Below are positions 34,321 through 45,621 of a DNA stretch of 64,000 bases, in pieces. Location of the stretch: the NCBI GenBank assembly GCA_023052935.1, contig CM041295.1:105960711-106024710 (forward strand), read 5' to 3'. Origin of the DNA: Piezodorus guildinii. Its lineage: Eukaryota > Arthropoda > Insecta > Hemiptera > Pentatomidae. Under the pieces are notes generated by a model. The model did not search any database and had not been told where the DNA came from. It worked only from the letters and a program-made list of their open reading frames with translations. The translations under genes were made by a program, and so were the position numbers. The stretch's first letter is position 1. The number at the start of each line of letters is the position of its first letter.

Positions 34321-34575
34321 AGTTATATGCTTGGTATGTTACAACTCTTTCACAGAGTTGAAAGAACCAGAATTGGCTTTATATGAAGCATTTTCCTCCA
34401 ATTTCTTCCGATTTCCTCAAAAACAGCTCAAACTATTTTGATTAAACTTCCTGTATTGATTTAAAAGTAAATGTTCATTGATATCATTTAGGCTTCATTC
34501 TGATTGAAATAGTCTTACAGGTTTAAATGACGATATTTTAAATTTTCTTCCTCTAAAGTGCCTTTAATTTTATAT

Positions 34576-35295
34576 TGGACAAAAGACTAACTTGGAACCC
34601 GCATACTAGACTTAAACGACAAGAACTTAATCGACGATTTGGACAATTATACAGACTACTGAACAGAAATCCTAAATTATCTATCGAGAACAAACTGCTA
34701 ATATACAAGACAGTACTGAAACCTATCTGGACCTACGGACTTGAACTGTGGGGGACTGCCAAATTTTCTAACATCAAACGCATTCAATCCTTCCAATCAA
34801 AAGTCCTCCGAACAATAGTTAATGCTCCTTATTATGTATCTAACCATACCTTACACCGCGACCTAAATATTCCATTTATTTTAGACCTTATACCATTAAA
34901 ATTCTCTAAATTCCATCAGAACCTTATCCATCACCCTAATCCCCTAGCTCAATCCTTATCCAGCTCCACACATCCTTACCATCCTCCTAGAAGGTTGAAA
35001 CGGCAGTGGCCTCGAGACCTCTTGTAAAATGTATATTGGAGTTCTAGCATTGGCTAGATTCTCCACTTACGTGCTGTATGCTTGTGAATTGTATATAGGT
35101 ATTAGTGACTTTTGTATATATTTTTATTGATTTTGTTTTGTATTTATTTATATTGTATTATTATTATATAAATTTATTGTTTTGTATATATCGTGTGAAT
35201 GTAGTACGAATGTTGTACTTTATCCCTATTAAAAATGTCCTAAATTGGACAGATTGTAATATTGTTCAATAAAGAATTGTTTCTAAAAAAAAAAA
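34576..35295 (+). mobile_element. LINE family A (jockey-like), 5'-truncated with TSD
   Basis: Flanked by AATTTTATAT at 34566-34575 and 35296-35305. Carries an open frame of about 150 codons from the truncation to 35027: LDKRLTWNPHTRLKRQ, LIYKTVLKPIWTYGLELWG, NAPYYVSN and HPPRRLKRQWPRDLL, the C-terminal part of a jockey-clade reverse-transcriptase protein. The 3' UTR ends GTTCAATAAAGAATTG then an A run, consistent with a poly(A) tail. The least decayed copy of this family here. Confidence 0.93.
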
Positions 35296-35590
35296 AAATT
35301 TTATATAGCCTAAAAAAATTAACCATACCATCTTGTTAGCATTGATAAATAACGGGTAAATATAAAATCTTAACGAATTCGATAACCAACTAAAGGATAA
35401 AAGAGCAAACATACTTTTTTATGCAATTTTCAAACATACAAACAGTAATATAAATGTATAATATACTGTTGGAAAGTAATGTTTTCTTATTAACAAAACT
35501 ATAAAAGCTTCATGGATAGTGATAAAAAGCTGATAAAACTAGCTAATTGCTCAATTGATTTTAACAACGGAGGTAAGTGAGAGTTGTTAA

Positions 35591-36240
35591 TGTTAACATT
35601 CTTTGATATTATGTAGGTTTTGTCCTTATTGAAATATTCTGATAGGGTTTAAATGACAAATCTTTAAAATTTCTTTCTCTATGGTATCTTTAATCTTGCT
35701 GATTTGAAATAATTAAACATTTCTCATTATTAGCATTGATATAAAAAAAAAAGTTAAAAATGAAATATGAAAGAATCTGATAACCAATTGAAGGAAAGAA
35801 GAGCAGAAATATATTTTAGCAGTAATATAAAATATATTAGACCGTCGCCAAGCTAAAGATTTAAGAAAACAAATTAAATTCTATTATCATATTATTAATC
35901 AAAACAAATGTTTTAATTAAAACTGAATATATATAATTTTTCGGCTTTAATTTTATTTAGAATTTCTAACATTTATTTTAACCTCGAAGGAAAGAAGCTT
36001 GTAATTTGTAGGAAAATAATTTAGTTTTTCTTCCGAAGTTATACTTCGGTAGTGATGAGTCATAAGTTACACCATACTTATTTTAGGAGAGAATTGCTGT
36101 CCATTATATTTTAGTGTTGAGCGTTAGCTGCTTATCGCTCTTTTTCCTTATGAGAGGTGTTAAGATAAGCACATACTAATGTTTAGCATATAAATTATAT
36201 TGATACACAAAAAAGAAAATAGATAATAATTTAAAAAAAT
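35591..36240 (+). repeat. High-copy repeat, diverged copy
   Basis: TTATGTAGGTTTTGTCCTTA, GATAGGGTTTAAATGACAAA and AGACCGTCGCCAAGCTAAAG follow the consensus loosely; the remainder is AT-rich and non-coding. Confidence 0.5.
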
Positions 36241-36559
36241 AAATAATAATTAAAATCCAGGCCATGAAGGGTCTTGGGTTCAATACATAATAAGAAATGG
36301 TGACGAAAAAGTGGGACGATTGATTGATGGTCAATGTTGGAATTTAAGCCTATCTTATCTATTTCGGGAAATTTTACAGGGAACCCAAAAATATCACATT
36401 AATTTGTTATTGAACCAGCTCTTTTGTTTAATTTTTAGTATTATTTTGAATCAAAGTAAAGTTGTACAAAATATTTTAGGTAAACCTGCACCTTTACAAC
36501 CTATGAAGGGTCTTTGGTTCAGTAAATAAACAGTTTCAAGGTCAACGACCGTGCAGGGA

Positions 36560-36960
36560 AATGATTAGGTCATCACGCTCAGGTGCCACATTTTTTCTCA
36601 AAATCTTGGTTACTCTCTTTATAGAGGTTGATGGTCGCGGTGATATTGATATATCAGGATGTACGTTTGAACATGTCGATAACTTAAGGTATTACGAATC
36701 TTTGATAACTATAAAAAACGAAATTCAGGAGGAAATAAAGTCGTAGTCAAATGCGGGAAACGCGTGTTATTATTCAGTAGCGAGACTACTTAGCTCAAGG
36801 CTTCTGAAAAGAAAGTTAAAGGTTAGAATCTACAAAACTATTACTCTCCTAGATTGTGAAGGATGAACAACGCCTCAAGGTTTTCGAGAATTAGGTTTTA
36901 CGTACAATTTTTGGTCCGAAGGTAGGGAGATATTTTTTTTTTTAGATTAAGATTTTTATT
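36560..36960 (+). mobile_element. RTE-like LINE fragment
   Basis: Reads FEHVDNLRYYESLITIKNEI then QEEIKS, and after a stop ARLLSSRLLKRKLKVRIYKT, the YLGS.I....D...EI..R ... LLS..L.R..K..IYKT.I region of RTE-type reverse transcriptases. Several stops; a remnant. Confidence 0.8.
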
Positions 36961-37399
36961 TTTCAACATTTTTTACAAACGGCCACATGCCTCAAACTAT
37001 ATACATGTTGTGGTAATTGCACCAATTACATGTTACTTTTGTGTTATATTTACAACAGGAGTTAGTGGTAATTTTAGCCTATGTTACTTTTGAACAGTAG
37101 GAAAAATCTGAAAACAAAAACCTACACAAAAAAAAAAAAATAAAAAGAATTTAAGTAAAAACAACATAATTACAATTTAAAATAAAACATAAAAAACAAT
37201 TAAAGTAAAACAAAACAAATTATAGTAAAAAACATAACTAAGTGGAAACGAAACAATACAAAATAACAATATTTTGGTTATATGCTAATATATAAAATTA
37301 ATAATATTTCTGTTTTACATTTTAAAATTAATGCAGTAGTGCGTCTTTTGTACGTTTTAGTGTTTTCTTGTCGTAATCGCCTATTTTTTTAAACTATTG
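36961..37399. other. A/T-rich simple sequence, no gene seen
   Basis: AAAACAT-type low complexity between two LINE remnants. Confidence 0.5.
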
Positions 37400-38222
37400 G
37401 GTTGTCACTAGTATGAGTAAGATAAAAGAAAATTTGTGCCAGCGAGTACGTATATTTTTTTATCACAGGAGTTGTAAAACCGAACATGATTGTGATTCGC
37501 GTGTAACGAGGATAATTGTTAAGGATGCGCATGCATGTGTTCTGCACCACCTCCATTTTCGGATAGTTGGGATGACATGTGTAACTCCAGACTGGGGCAG
37601 CGTAGGTCAGTATGGAACGAATGACAGTTTTGTAGAGAATCAGTTTGTTTTTTTATGATAATTTTGAGTACCTATTTAAGTATGAGGTCATTTTGTTGAT
37701 AATATTTTTGGCTCTTTTGTATTTATTATGTATGTGTTTTGTTAATGGACTCGGAAAAAATGAGATGCAAAATATGGCCGAGACCATAATCTTGGACTCA
37801 CTGGGAATTCTGCATCACCATATATATTGAGGCTGGTCGGGATTTTCAGATGTCCATGATCGATTTTAAAATTAGTAAAATATATGTATTTCATATTTGG
37901 CAGAATCTCTCTCCATCTTTTTCTTCTTTAAGATTGTCTTCGGGATTGATGCGGTATGCTGTGTGCTGTAGCAACTCAGCGAAGTTGAGCAGCAGATCCA
38001 AATTGGAATTTCCTCCTAATGATTTGTCCATTTCTAATCCTAAGTAATTTATAGACTGGGAACAGGAGATTATGTTTCCATTCATAACAATGTTTTTTGT
38101 AACGGACAGCATTCTTTTTGCGAAAATTAAAGGTATCGAGGGGTTCAGGGCACTAGAGAATTTAGAACGCTACACAACCCGGAATTACCGAGTTTCGCGT
38201 TCGTTAAGCCTATTATTATTAT
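37400..38222 (-). mobile_element. LINE family C (jockey-like) fragment
   Basis: On the minus strand 38112-37891 reads SINYLGLEMDKSLGG, and 37640-37530 reads LYKTVIRSILTYAAPVWSYT then KMEVVQNT: the standard YLG..LD..L ... YK..IR.ILTYA.PVW ...K.Q..QN order. The plus-strand flank at 38130-38222 ends GTTAAGCCTATTATTATTAT, matching the tail at 55490-55519, so a second LINE 3' end may abut it. Confidence 0.78.
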
Positions 38223-38742
38223 TTCATCACTGAAGTTGTCGGTTGAAATTTAATTATTAGATTATTTTAAGTAGTCGTCGGTCGGGTAGTTCAGTCGTAC
38301 TCTACAGCAGTTCCACATAGCTTGTTATGCATTTTATTCAACGGACATGAGCTATTATTCAATTCCGTCCGTAATCCTTCAAATTCTACTCCATTTCAAT
38401 AATTTACAGTAATATACTATGACATTTTGCCATCTTTTCTAATCGTGTGCCTTATATAAAACGCGGTTGGTTCTTCAAGTGCTCAAAAAAAAAAGCTTGT
38501 TAAATGCAATATTATGCAGCAAAACGGTTATTCCGTTTTACTTATTTAGCTAAAATGAACTAGGAATAAACATGGAACTAAGGAGAAATCTTAAATTTTT
38601 AAAGATTTATATTTATAAATATTACGATTTATATTCAGCTTTTATAAATATACATGTATTTAGGTTGCCTCAACTGATTAAGACAACTCATTGATAATTA
38701 AAATTAAGAATAATCGTTTTATTTTTCAATGAAAACTGTTCC

Positions 38743-38745
<3 letters not shown>
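38223..38745. other. AT-rich stretch, no gene seen
   Basis: No coding or RNA signal. Confidence 0.4.

Positions 38746-38820
<75 letters not shown>
38746..38820. repeat. (TA)n microsatellite, 75 bp
   Basis: About 37 TA units, uninterrupted. Confidence 0.97.
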
Positions 38821-38822
<2 letters not shown>

Positions 38823-38917
38823 TATTTTTGTTAATTAAATAGAGGCCAAGTTCTATTACAAAGAGTACTATTACTATTTCCATCCTAAAAATTGCTTATA
38901 AATTTAAATTTAATTGA

Positions 38918-38921
<4 letters not shown>

Positions 38922-38982
<61 letters not shown>
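38922..38982. repeat. (TA)n microsatellite, 61 bp
   Basis: About 30 TA units, separated from the previous tract by about 100 bp. Confidence 0.97.
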
Positions 38983-38986
<4 letters not shown>

Positions 38987-40480
38987 GGCTTGTAAAGATT
39001 AATTAAGACTATTAATTAAGTTTAAAAAATAGTATATTTATGATAAGCATGTTATTCGTAGACTGTACGAGCAGAGGCGTCATTTGTTTCTATATTTAGA
39101 TATGTAAATGAGTCAATATTTACTATTTCTTAGTCACGACTGAGAAAACACCTCACCTTTAATTACTAACAAAAAATAAAAATAAAAATAAAATACACAA
39201 ACGTATATTACGCTGTGTTGATAAAAGTGTTACTAGTAAATACCTCACTGAATTTTGAAGTTGTCAATAATTATTTGTTAATAGCGTACTTCCCTCAAGC
39301 GTTTCTTAAGTCGTTAAACATGAATTATAAGAGAAAATAGTTTGATACACCTCTGATTAAAAAAGAATAATTTTGTTAATATTTTACTACTTTTCAAATC
39401 AGAAACTAATGCGAATTGGTAGTAAGTAAAGTAGTTTGGAAAAAAAAAATGAGAAATAGAATATGTAGAATTGTTTCTTTTCTTTGATCAATTTAATTAT
39501 TACTTTCAAATATATTCATAATAATATTAGAAAAGTAGTGAATTAAATTTACCTGAAGGTCTTGAAGTTTGGTAGATAAATAACATTTATATTGGTACAA
39601 GGATATGGAATGTTATAAAACATTTTTTAATTTGTCATTGGTTTAGTCACGGTATGCTGGTATGAATAAGTAAATAAAATGAAACAGTATGTGAAAAAAT
39701 TGGGTTTTACTACGGATTTATTTTATTTATTTTTTTGTAACTTTTTTATATCAGAACCATAAACAAGTATGCATATTGGCGCACACAGAATGACAGGTCA
39801 GGATTGCTAAAAAATTTAGGTACAAACAAAAATGAAAAAAGTTATTAGGCAAAAAGTGCATTGATAGGGACAGTTTTTCCTTTCAAGCACGTATTTTTTT
39901 TCAAACCATATCGATATGTACTTTAAAAAGTTTAACAAATGTTGTATAAAATAGAAGTTGAAAATTAACCCCATCAAATCCGAAGAAATCCTATTCACCC
40001 AACGTCACCCACAAATAAACCACCTTATCAAGATAAACTCAGTTGCTATCCCTTGGTCAAAATCCGTGCAGTAACCTAGGGTAAGTAAACTTTAGACAAA
40101 TCTCTTACATTCATTAACCATATCAATAGAAAAACCTATGAAGCAAAAAAAAATGATATTCAAAATGTTTCCTTATTTTAACAGAAAATCTCACTTGAGC
40201 TCTATATTTCATATATAGAATAGAATAGAAAATAATTTAGGTTCCCTTAAGAACAACAAATATGTACAATTAAGGTATACAATGCATCTGGCCTAAAGAT
40301 CATGATTAATTCTTATTTACAATAGTTTGAAAAATAAGATAAGAAAAAAAAAATATAAAACAGAAGAATAAAATAAATAAACTTCTTCAGATACATCATA
40401 CATTTGTTGAACAAAACTAAATTTAAAAATGAATTAATAAACTAAGTTAAATATGAGCAATATTTTTTTTTTTTTCTAAT
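38983..40480. other. AT-rich stretch, no gene seen
   Basis: A few A/T homopolymer runs. The short minus frames are low complexity. 40205-40290 (GAATAGAATAGAAAATAATT then TAGGTTCCCTTAAGAACAAC) resembles 46905-46945, probably the 3' end of LINE family B. Confidence 0.45.
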
Positions 40481-40740
40481 TCAAAATTCAATATTTGATT
40501 TGAAATATCAGTATTGTTAAGAGTCTGTTTGGGAATACAGACGGTATTGGAACAGTTAGGACCTGAATGATGATAGAGAAAAAGCATGGCGGATATGAGG
40601 AGGTAGTGAATTCCTTTGATTAGTAGTTCGGATAAGAAAGGAATGATCAAAAATTGTTGTTCTACGGTTAGGAATGTAAAGGTCAGAATGGTGTGCCCTT
40701 GTTTCGAGGGAGTGGACTGACGATTTAAATAGTAGCTAAT
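40480..40740 (-). mobile_element. LINE family B fragment
   Basis: Shares GTCTGTTTGGGAATACAGAxGGTATTGGA and GAGGGAGTGGACTGACGATT with the family-B copy at 47320-47535, same orientation. Coding capacity is lost. Confidence 0.8.
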
Positions 40741-40744
40741 TTAA

Positions 40745-41020
40745 TTTTCTTCTTCTTCCAGTGGCCCTGGGCCTCGTGGTGTAAACTCCTGCGAGTTTAC
40801 ACTCACATTTCACGATGCAATTTTTAGTGTAGGGTCATCATTCCCTACGACTAATTTTGTGAGTGGCCACCATTTGGCTGACGGGTCTCACATACCCGGG
40901 GGTGAGGTTGTGAGTGAATCCCCATTTTTTTACATCCTTATAAAAGCCCCGCCGGGACTGGGATTCGAACTCAGAACCTGTATCATGAGAGACTAGCGCG
41001 CTAGCCACCATGGGCTCCCC
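40745..41020 (-). mobile_element. tRNA-derived SINE, family A, best-preserved copy
   Basis: On the minus strand: GGGGAGCCCATGGTGGCTAG with A box TGGCTAGCGCGC, then GGTTCTGAGTTCGAATCCCA containing a near-consensus B box, followed by CCCGGCGGGG, CCCGGGTATGTGAGACCCGT and a self-complementary GTAAACTCGCAGGAGTTTAC near the 3' end. Confidence 0.88.
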
Positions 41021-42095
41021 AGGTAATTTAATATAGGTAAGGGAAAGTAAAAATTATAATTAATAATAAACTTTAAACAAAACTATCCGGAAGGATCTTT
41101 TGTCGCATTGTTCCTGCAGTCATTTAGATTCCTCATTGCTACGGGAGTTCCGTTTCCGCTTTGCACGCCGGCTCTGTTTGATGGATCTGTGTCACGGCTC
41201 CATAGAATTCAAACTAGCTCCCTAGTCGTAGAACTCGTATGATAATATAACTTAATACTTGAAAAAAATATAACTTATAATATAAACTATCAAAATAAAA
41301 ATAAAAAGATTTATTTCAATGAAAAATAAAATCTGGGGTGCGGAACACACGAATTTCGTCTATCTCTCTTCTATTTAAAAGTATTTAATTAACTTCTAGT
41401 TGGCTGACTGAGATTTATATTGAGTTTCGATGGAAAAAAATATTTTAAATTAAATAATAAAACAATAGAAATTATTCTACAACAACCAGTTAATTGTATG
41501 CGCTTTCGTCACTCAGCATTACTTTCAACAACTTTTTATGTTAACTAATTTTATTTCTAAAATCTTTAGCTTTCTAACGGTATATTATACATCTTATTAC
41601 TTTTCTGATTTTCTGAAAAACAAAATTAACCTATAAAAAGATTTCTCCTATTATTTTATTTTTAGGTACTCAAATTCTTTGATAAAAAATATTTATCCAT
41701 GTTTGTCAACGCTAACAACATTAGGTAAGCCTTGTTAGACTATTCAACCAGGAATGAAACCTAAACTGCATTAAAATCTACTTAATTTCACATCAATATA
41801 GAGTGTTTAATCAAAATTGCCATAGCCATATTTGAGTACATCTTAAAAATGCATCATAAAAAGTGGGATTTCAGGTTCGTAGTTCTTGGTTAAAATGTTG
41901 CTGTAGCATCCAAAGCATAAACCTATCTCAAATATATAATTTCTGTCTAGTAAGACTTTTCGTTTTTGAACTGGGCCTACTAAATACACCCAGAGACCAT
42001 TCTGTGAGGCTTTGTTTTTGCATTATAGAGATCTAAATCGTGTATTTCAAAATTAAAATTATAAAATTTCATGATCGTAATACTTTCCCTTATTA
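41021..42095 (-). repeat. Inverted high-copy repeat plus a GC-rich patch
   Basis: The repeat runs from AAATCTGGGGTGCGGAACAC (41330, complement of the conserved terminus) to CGTAATACTTTCCCTTATTA (42078, the hairpin end). 41095-41230 is an unexplained GC-richer patch (GGGAGTTCCGTTTCCGCTTT, TGATGGATCTGTGTCACGGC). Confidence 0.65.
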
Positions 42096-42785
42096 TTTAT
42101 TTCAAGTACAGAAAATAATGGATATAAAACCCTAATTTCATTCTCTATTTATCTCATTACCAAATTATTTTGGTACTTCCGATAACATAATCTTATTTTG
42201 GTGTAGTTTTGGTACATTCCATTAGATAATTCTATTATCAGTCAGTTTGGTTGCATTCAATAAGATAGGACTATCTATCATAAGGGAAAATATTCAATAT
42301 TGATAATTCCATAAAATATCCATCAGCTTAAAAATCCTTACTTTATGCACTCTTGCCACATGCACCCTAATAAGTAAATTAGTGGTTAAAACTAAGCTTT
42401 ATCTTGAAGGGCATGCAAGTTCCTATTCTTTCACGATCGATACCTATCTATTTCGAGATAGGCCAAGCAGAACTTTTAAGGCTTAATATTTGAGTTCTTC
42501 GGAACCCACGAAGCAAATAGAAAGAAATATGTTCAAAAAATGGTAATACGTAATAAAATTTCAGAAATGTATTCCCTTTTCGAAAATAACTGTAAAAGTA
42601 AAACTTCAATGTCTCATTATAGTCATTAGATCTCCAGACCATCTTTTTTTCATTCCTCGGAGGTTTATCGGGAATAATACGGATGACAGGTAACAAGCAA
42701 TTCGTTATGTGCGGACAGGAAGTTTGGAAATAAAAGAAGTATTTCTTTTCTTTTTTAATTTTTTTTTGGAAGTTTTTCTTAATAC
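42096..42785. other. AT-rich stretch, no gene seen
   Basis: No convincing coding. The minus frame 42448-42807 lacks domain or splice support. Confidence 0.4.
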
Positions 42786-43270
42786 AAACACTTAAAAGAG
42801 CACACATTGACTTCCATTTGTCAATTAATCACTTTATTTCATATGCTTTTCATATTTGTCGACGTTTCGGGGCTGTTTCCCCATTTTCAAGAGTTATTTT
42901 TTCATTATATAATTGCTTTTTCATATATCACCCATCATTTCATTTCATAGCGCACTGCTATTTGTCCTTATTGGTGTTAATTGGCTCACTGTTTCTATTA
43001 TTTTATTTTTTTTGTTTTTTATTTATTTTTATTTTTTTTATAGAAATAGAAAAATAATAGAAACAGTGAGCCAATGAACACCAATAAGGACAAATAGCAG
43101 TGTGCTATGAAATGAAATGATGGGTGATATATGAAAAAGCAATTATATAATGAAAAAAATAACTCTTGAAAATGGGGAAACAGCCCCGAAACGTCGACAA
43201 ATATGAAAAGCTTATGAAATAAAGTGATTAAGTGACAAATGGAAGTCAATGTGTGCTCTTTTAAGTGTTT
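42786..43270. mobile_element. Foldback element FB3, near-perfect 230-bp arms
   Basis: AAACACTTAAAAGAGCACAC at 42786 and GTGTGCTCTTTTAAGTGTTT ending 43270 are exact complements, and the arms remain nearly identical to a T-rich loop at about 42990-43045. Each arm has a GGGG...CCCC hairpin followed by GAAACGTCGAC (43166-43195 and complement near 42860). No protein is encoded; the open frames on both strands are mirror images. Confidence 0.92.
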
Positions 43271-43628
43271 ATAAGAAGTATTTATTTTTCAGGCAAAGTC
43301 TGCAGAAAATGGGATTTGGTAACCTTGGATGTCAATTCTAAAAAATGACTTATATTTAATGTAAACCAATATATATAAAAAAAAAAAAAAATGATCTACA
43401 TTGAAGACTTGATTTGCAAATAAACAGGATTTTAAACTGCATATGTTAGAAATCTGCTTCAGCTGGTACAAAAGAATCATTAACACTAAGCCTTAAAAAT
43501 AACACTAAAAACGAAAACAGTGCACTATTTTTTTTTTAATAAACGATCTAGTAACTGCTGTCAGAGAACATGACATACCGTTTTTCAAGCCACACACGAT
43601 CCCTTTTAACATACGATAAGGGTCTTTT
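43271..43628. other. AT-rich stretch, no gene seen
   Basis: A-run near 43378. No recognisable feature. Confidence 0.4.
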
Positions 43629-44754
43629 TTTTACATTAAGGCTGCCAGTTACTTTTTATCACCAAATGATTACTTTAAAAGTAATCATCATTCTTCGTAA
43701 TTTATCTAACATACAAATACGGAGATGGTAATTGAGAGTAAATAAAAGCGCATATACGTAAGTTTGTTCATTCATTTAACGTCATTCTTAAGGTACTGTG
43801 GGTAATCGGCATAAGATACTCAAGTGGGAGCCCTGATTTTTGCCTATTCAGGTTTACTTAGGATAGGGGTCTTTCAGGAGTACCTGACATCGCACAGGCT
43901 CAGAACTACCATTTTAAGCCCCCTCCCCTGAGAAGGATTTGTTAGCCCCTTTAAAAATCGTAGGGCTACCTGCTAGGTATGAACCCGCGATCTTGGGCAT
44001 AGAAGGCTGTTATACTAGCCACTAAACTACAGGTGACCCCAAATAAATGTAAGTGAGGTATGTAATAATGTCTAATGTTATATTGTTTAGTGTTAAATGA
44101 ATGTTCCCATCGAAAGTCAATATAATTGTTTGTTTTTAACCCTAATTACATTCAAAACTTTTAAAATTGACTTCAAGAAAGGACAGTAACAGTTGTGTGT
44201 CGCGCGCAAATTAATTTTCGTTCTTTTTTACATTAAGACTGCCAGTTACTTTTTATCACCAAATGTTTACTTTAAAAGTAATCATTATTCTTCTTGTTTT
44301 TTAAATAAATGAAACCATATGACACCTACAAACTCTATTATGAAGGTTATTCTCTTACAGTGTATCATTAAAAAAAAAAATGTTGTAGACCCTATAACTG
44401 GAGCCAACACACAAACAATGGAATATCTCAGGGCGAAAGGTGAAAGGAGAAAAAGAAAAGATTGTGGCACAAGAAGGGATCTCTTAGGTTCTTACTTGTG
44501 CGAGTTTTTATGGATACAAAGGAACAGTAACAAAGATTTATTTCAAAAATTTTTGAATACCTGGCTGCTTTTTTCTTTCCAGTTTAAATTCATATTTAGT
44601 TATTCTTTTTATGTTTTGTCATTGTCTTTGTATTAAATTAAAATAAATTTTTCATTACACTATATTCTGGTGTACCTAATCATATGTTAATCAAAGCGAT
44701 TACTTTTACAGTAATCATTTGGTGATAAAAAGTAAATGGCAGCTTTTATGTAAA
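43629..44754. mobile_element. Composite of MITE-T ends and SINE family B
   Basis: A left MITE-T terminal repeat (43629-43697) is followed by the SINE-B repeat block (43700-44226) and a full MITE-T with both terminal repeats (44227-44754, TTTACATTAAGACTGCCAGT to GGCAGCTTTTATGTAAA). The order SINE-B block then MITE-T is the same as at 21490-22418. Confidence 0.78.
43762..44040 (-). mobile_element. tRNA-derived SINE, family B, copy 2
   Basis: On the minus strand GGGGTCACCTGTAGTTTAGT, A box TAGTTTAGTGG, anticodon-like region with GCCTTCTATGCCCAAGATC, then B box GGGTTCATACC (43986-43976). Nearly identical to copy 1. Confidence 0.83.
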
Positions 44755-45408
44755 CAAGACCCTGCTATAAAATATTTAATGAAAATGACTCATAACGACA
44801 TATCACTGTAAAATAAAAAGTGCCGGTGGAAAGTATTTTCTGGAGTTATTAAGGTCACTCGATACTGGTGAGATCAACCTGTAGGCGTAACCTCGTTAAA
44901 TCTGCATTTGTCCATCTTGTACAATATTTAAATAATATTTTAACATTGATAATTATCTTTATTTTTTATTTATTATTTTTATTCTTTATACATAAATAAA
45001 GGAATTAACTTCAACTAAGAAGTAGAAACCGATCATTTCAAAAGCCGGTTAGTAAAGAAAGGAAAAGTTACTAATCAATGGAAAATAAATTAATTTATGA
45101 GTGTATCTCTGATATTAAGTTTCGAAAACAATAATTAACTAAAGGAATGTTTAGTTGGAAGTCTACTGTGGGAATTCAGGGAATGTTAGGGTTCTCACGG
45201 TTGGAAACACAGCTCAAGAAGCGCAAAACGGAACATCCTGTTCTTCTGACCGTGTATGTCAACTCGCTTCTTCATAAAAGACAGTTTATTTTAAATTTTA
45301 AGATAATATTAAAAATTTTAATATTAAAAACCGCAAGATAAATTTAATATAATGATGATTAACGTTATAATCGTGATTGACAAAAATAATAAGATAAGAA
45401 GTACTCAC
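44755..45408. other. Stretch next to the putative FAMeT first exon
   Basis: Mostly AT-rich. 45165-45285 is less AT-rich (GGAATTCAGGGAATGTTAGG, CACGGTTGGAAACACAGCTC) but its frame has no recognised domain. Confidence 0.4.
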
Positions 45409-45418
45409 TGATAGTCAT
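45409..45418 (-). CDS. Candidate first coding exon of the FAMeT/DM9-like gene
   Basis: On the minus strand ACACCATGACTATCA|GTGAGT gives a good Kozak start, three codons (Met-Thr-Ile) and one base before a strong donor. The phase matches the exon at 7954, making MTIN-VETEDSMVYRF, a sensible short N-terminus because FAMeT-like proteins start close to the domain. The distance to the next exon (about 37.5 kb) is long but the interval holds only repeats. Evidence is positional and phase-based; a transcript is needed for proof. Confidence 0.5.
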
Positions 45419-45545
45419 GGTGTCGGGTTGACGGCGGGGCCGGTACTGGGCGGTGGAAGCTTTGCGCAACGCTCCCCACTCGCACCCTAATAGCGCTGAT
45501 TCCACCGCTCTGGCATCCTGTACCGCTATCTAGCGCTGGAATATT
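45419..45545 (-). promoter_or_regulatory. CG-rich 5' UTR/promoter block
   Basis: About 125 bp of markedly GC-rich, CpG-containing sequence (GGCGGGGCCGGTACTGGGCG on the plus strand; TAGCGCT twice) in a roughly 70-75% AT region, ending at the ATG above. It looks like the 5' UTR and core promoter region of the minus-strand gene. No TATA box was identified. Confidence 0.45.
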
Positions 45546-45621
45546 ACCATAAATAAGCTAATTAAAATAAATAAAGGAGTGAGAGAAGTTAGTTCAGGGT
45601 GCAGTCAAAAGAACACACAAT

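Larger units (their letters stand above)
33857..35590 (+). repeat. High-copy repeat interrupted by a SINE and a LINE
   Basis: The copy is readable in three pieces: 33857-34040, 34325-34575 and 35306-35590 (ending GGAGGTAAGTGAGAGTTG). The gaps are a family-A SINE and a family-A LINE. Confidence 0.8.

Noticed and set aside
25590..36240. Helitron interpretation of the 0.9-kb repeat
   Set aside because: A terminal hairpin is present, but TC at one end and CTRR at the other with AT target insertion could not be demonstrated.
42818..43249. Similar hydrophobic frames on both strands
   Set aside because: Explained by the foldback arms of FB3; low-complexity Phe/Tyr/Leu content.
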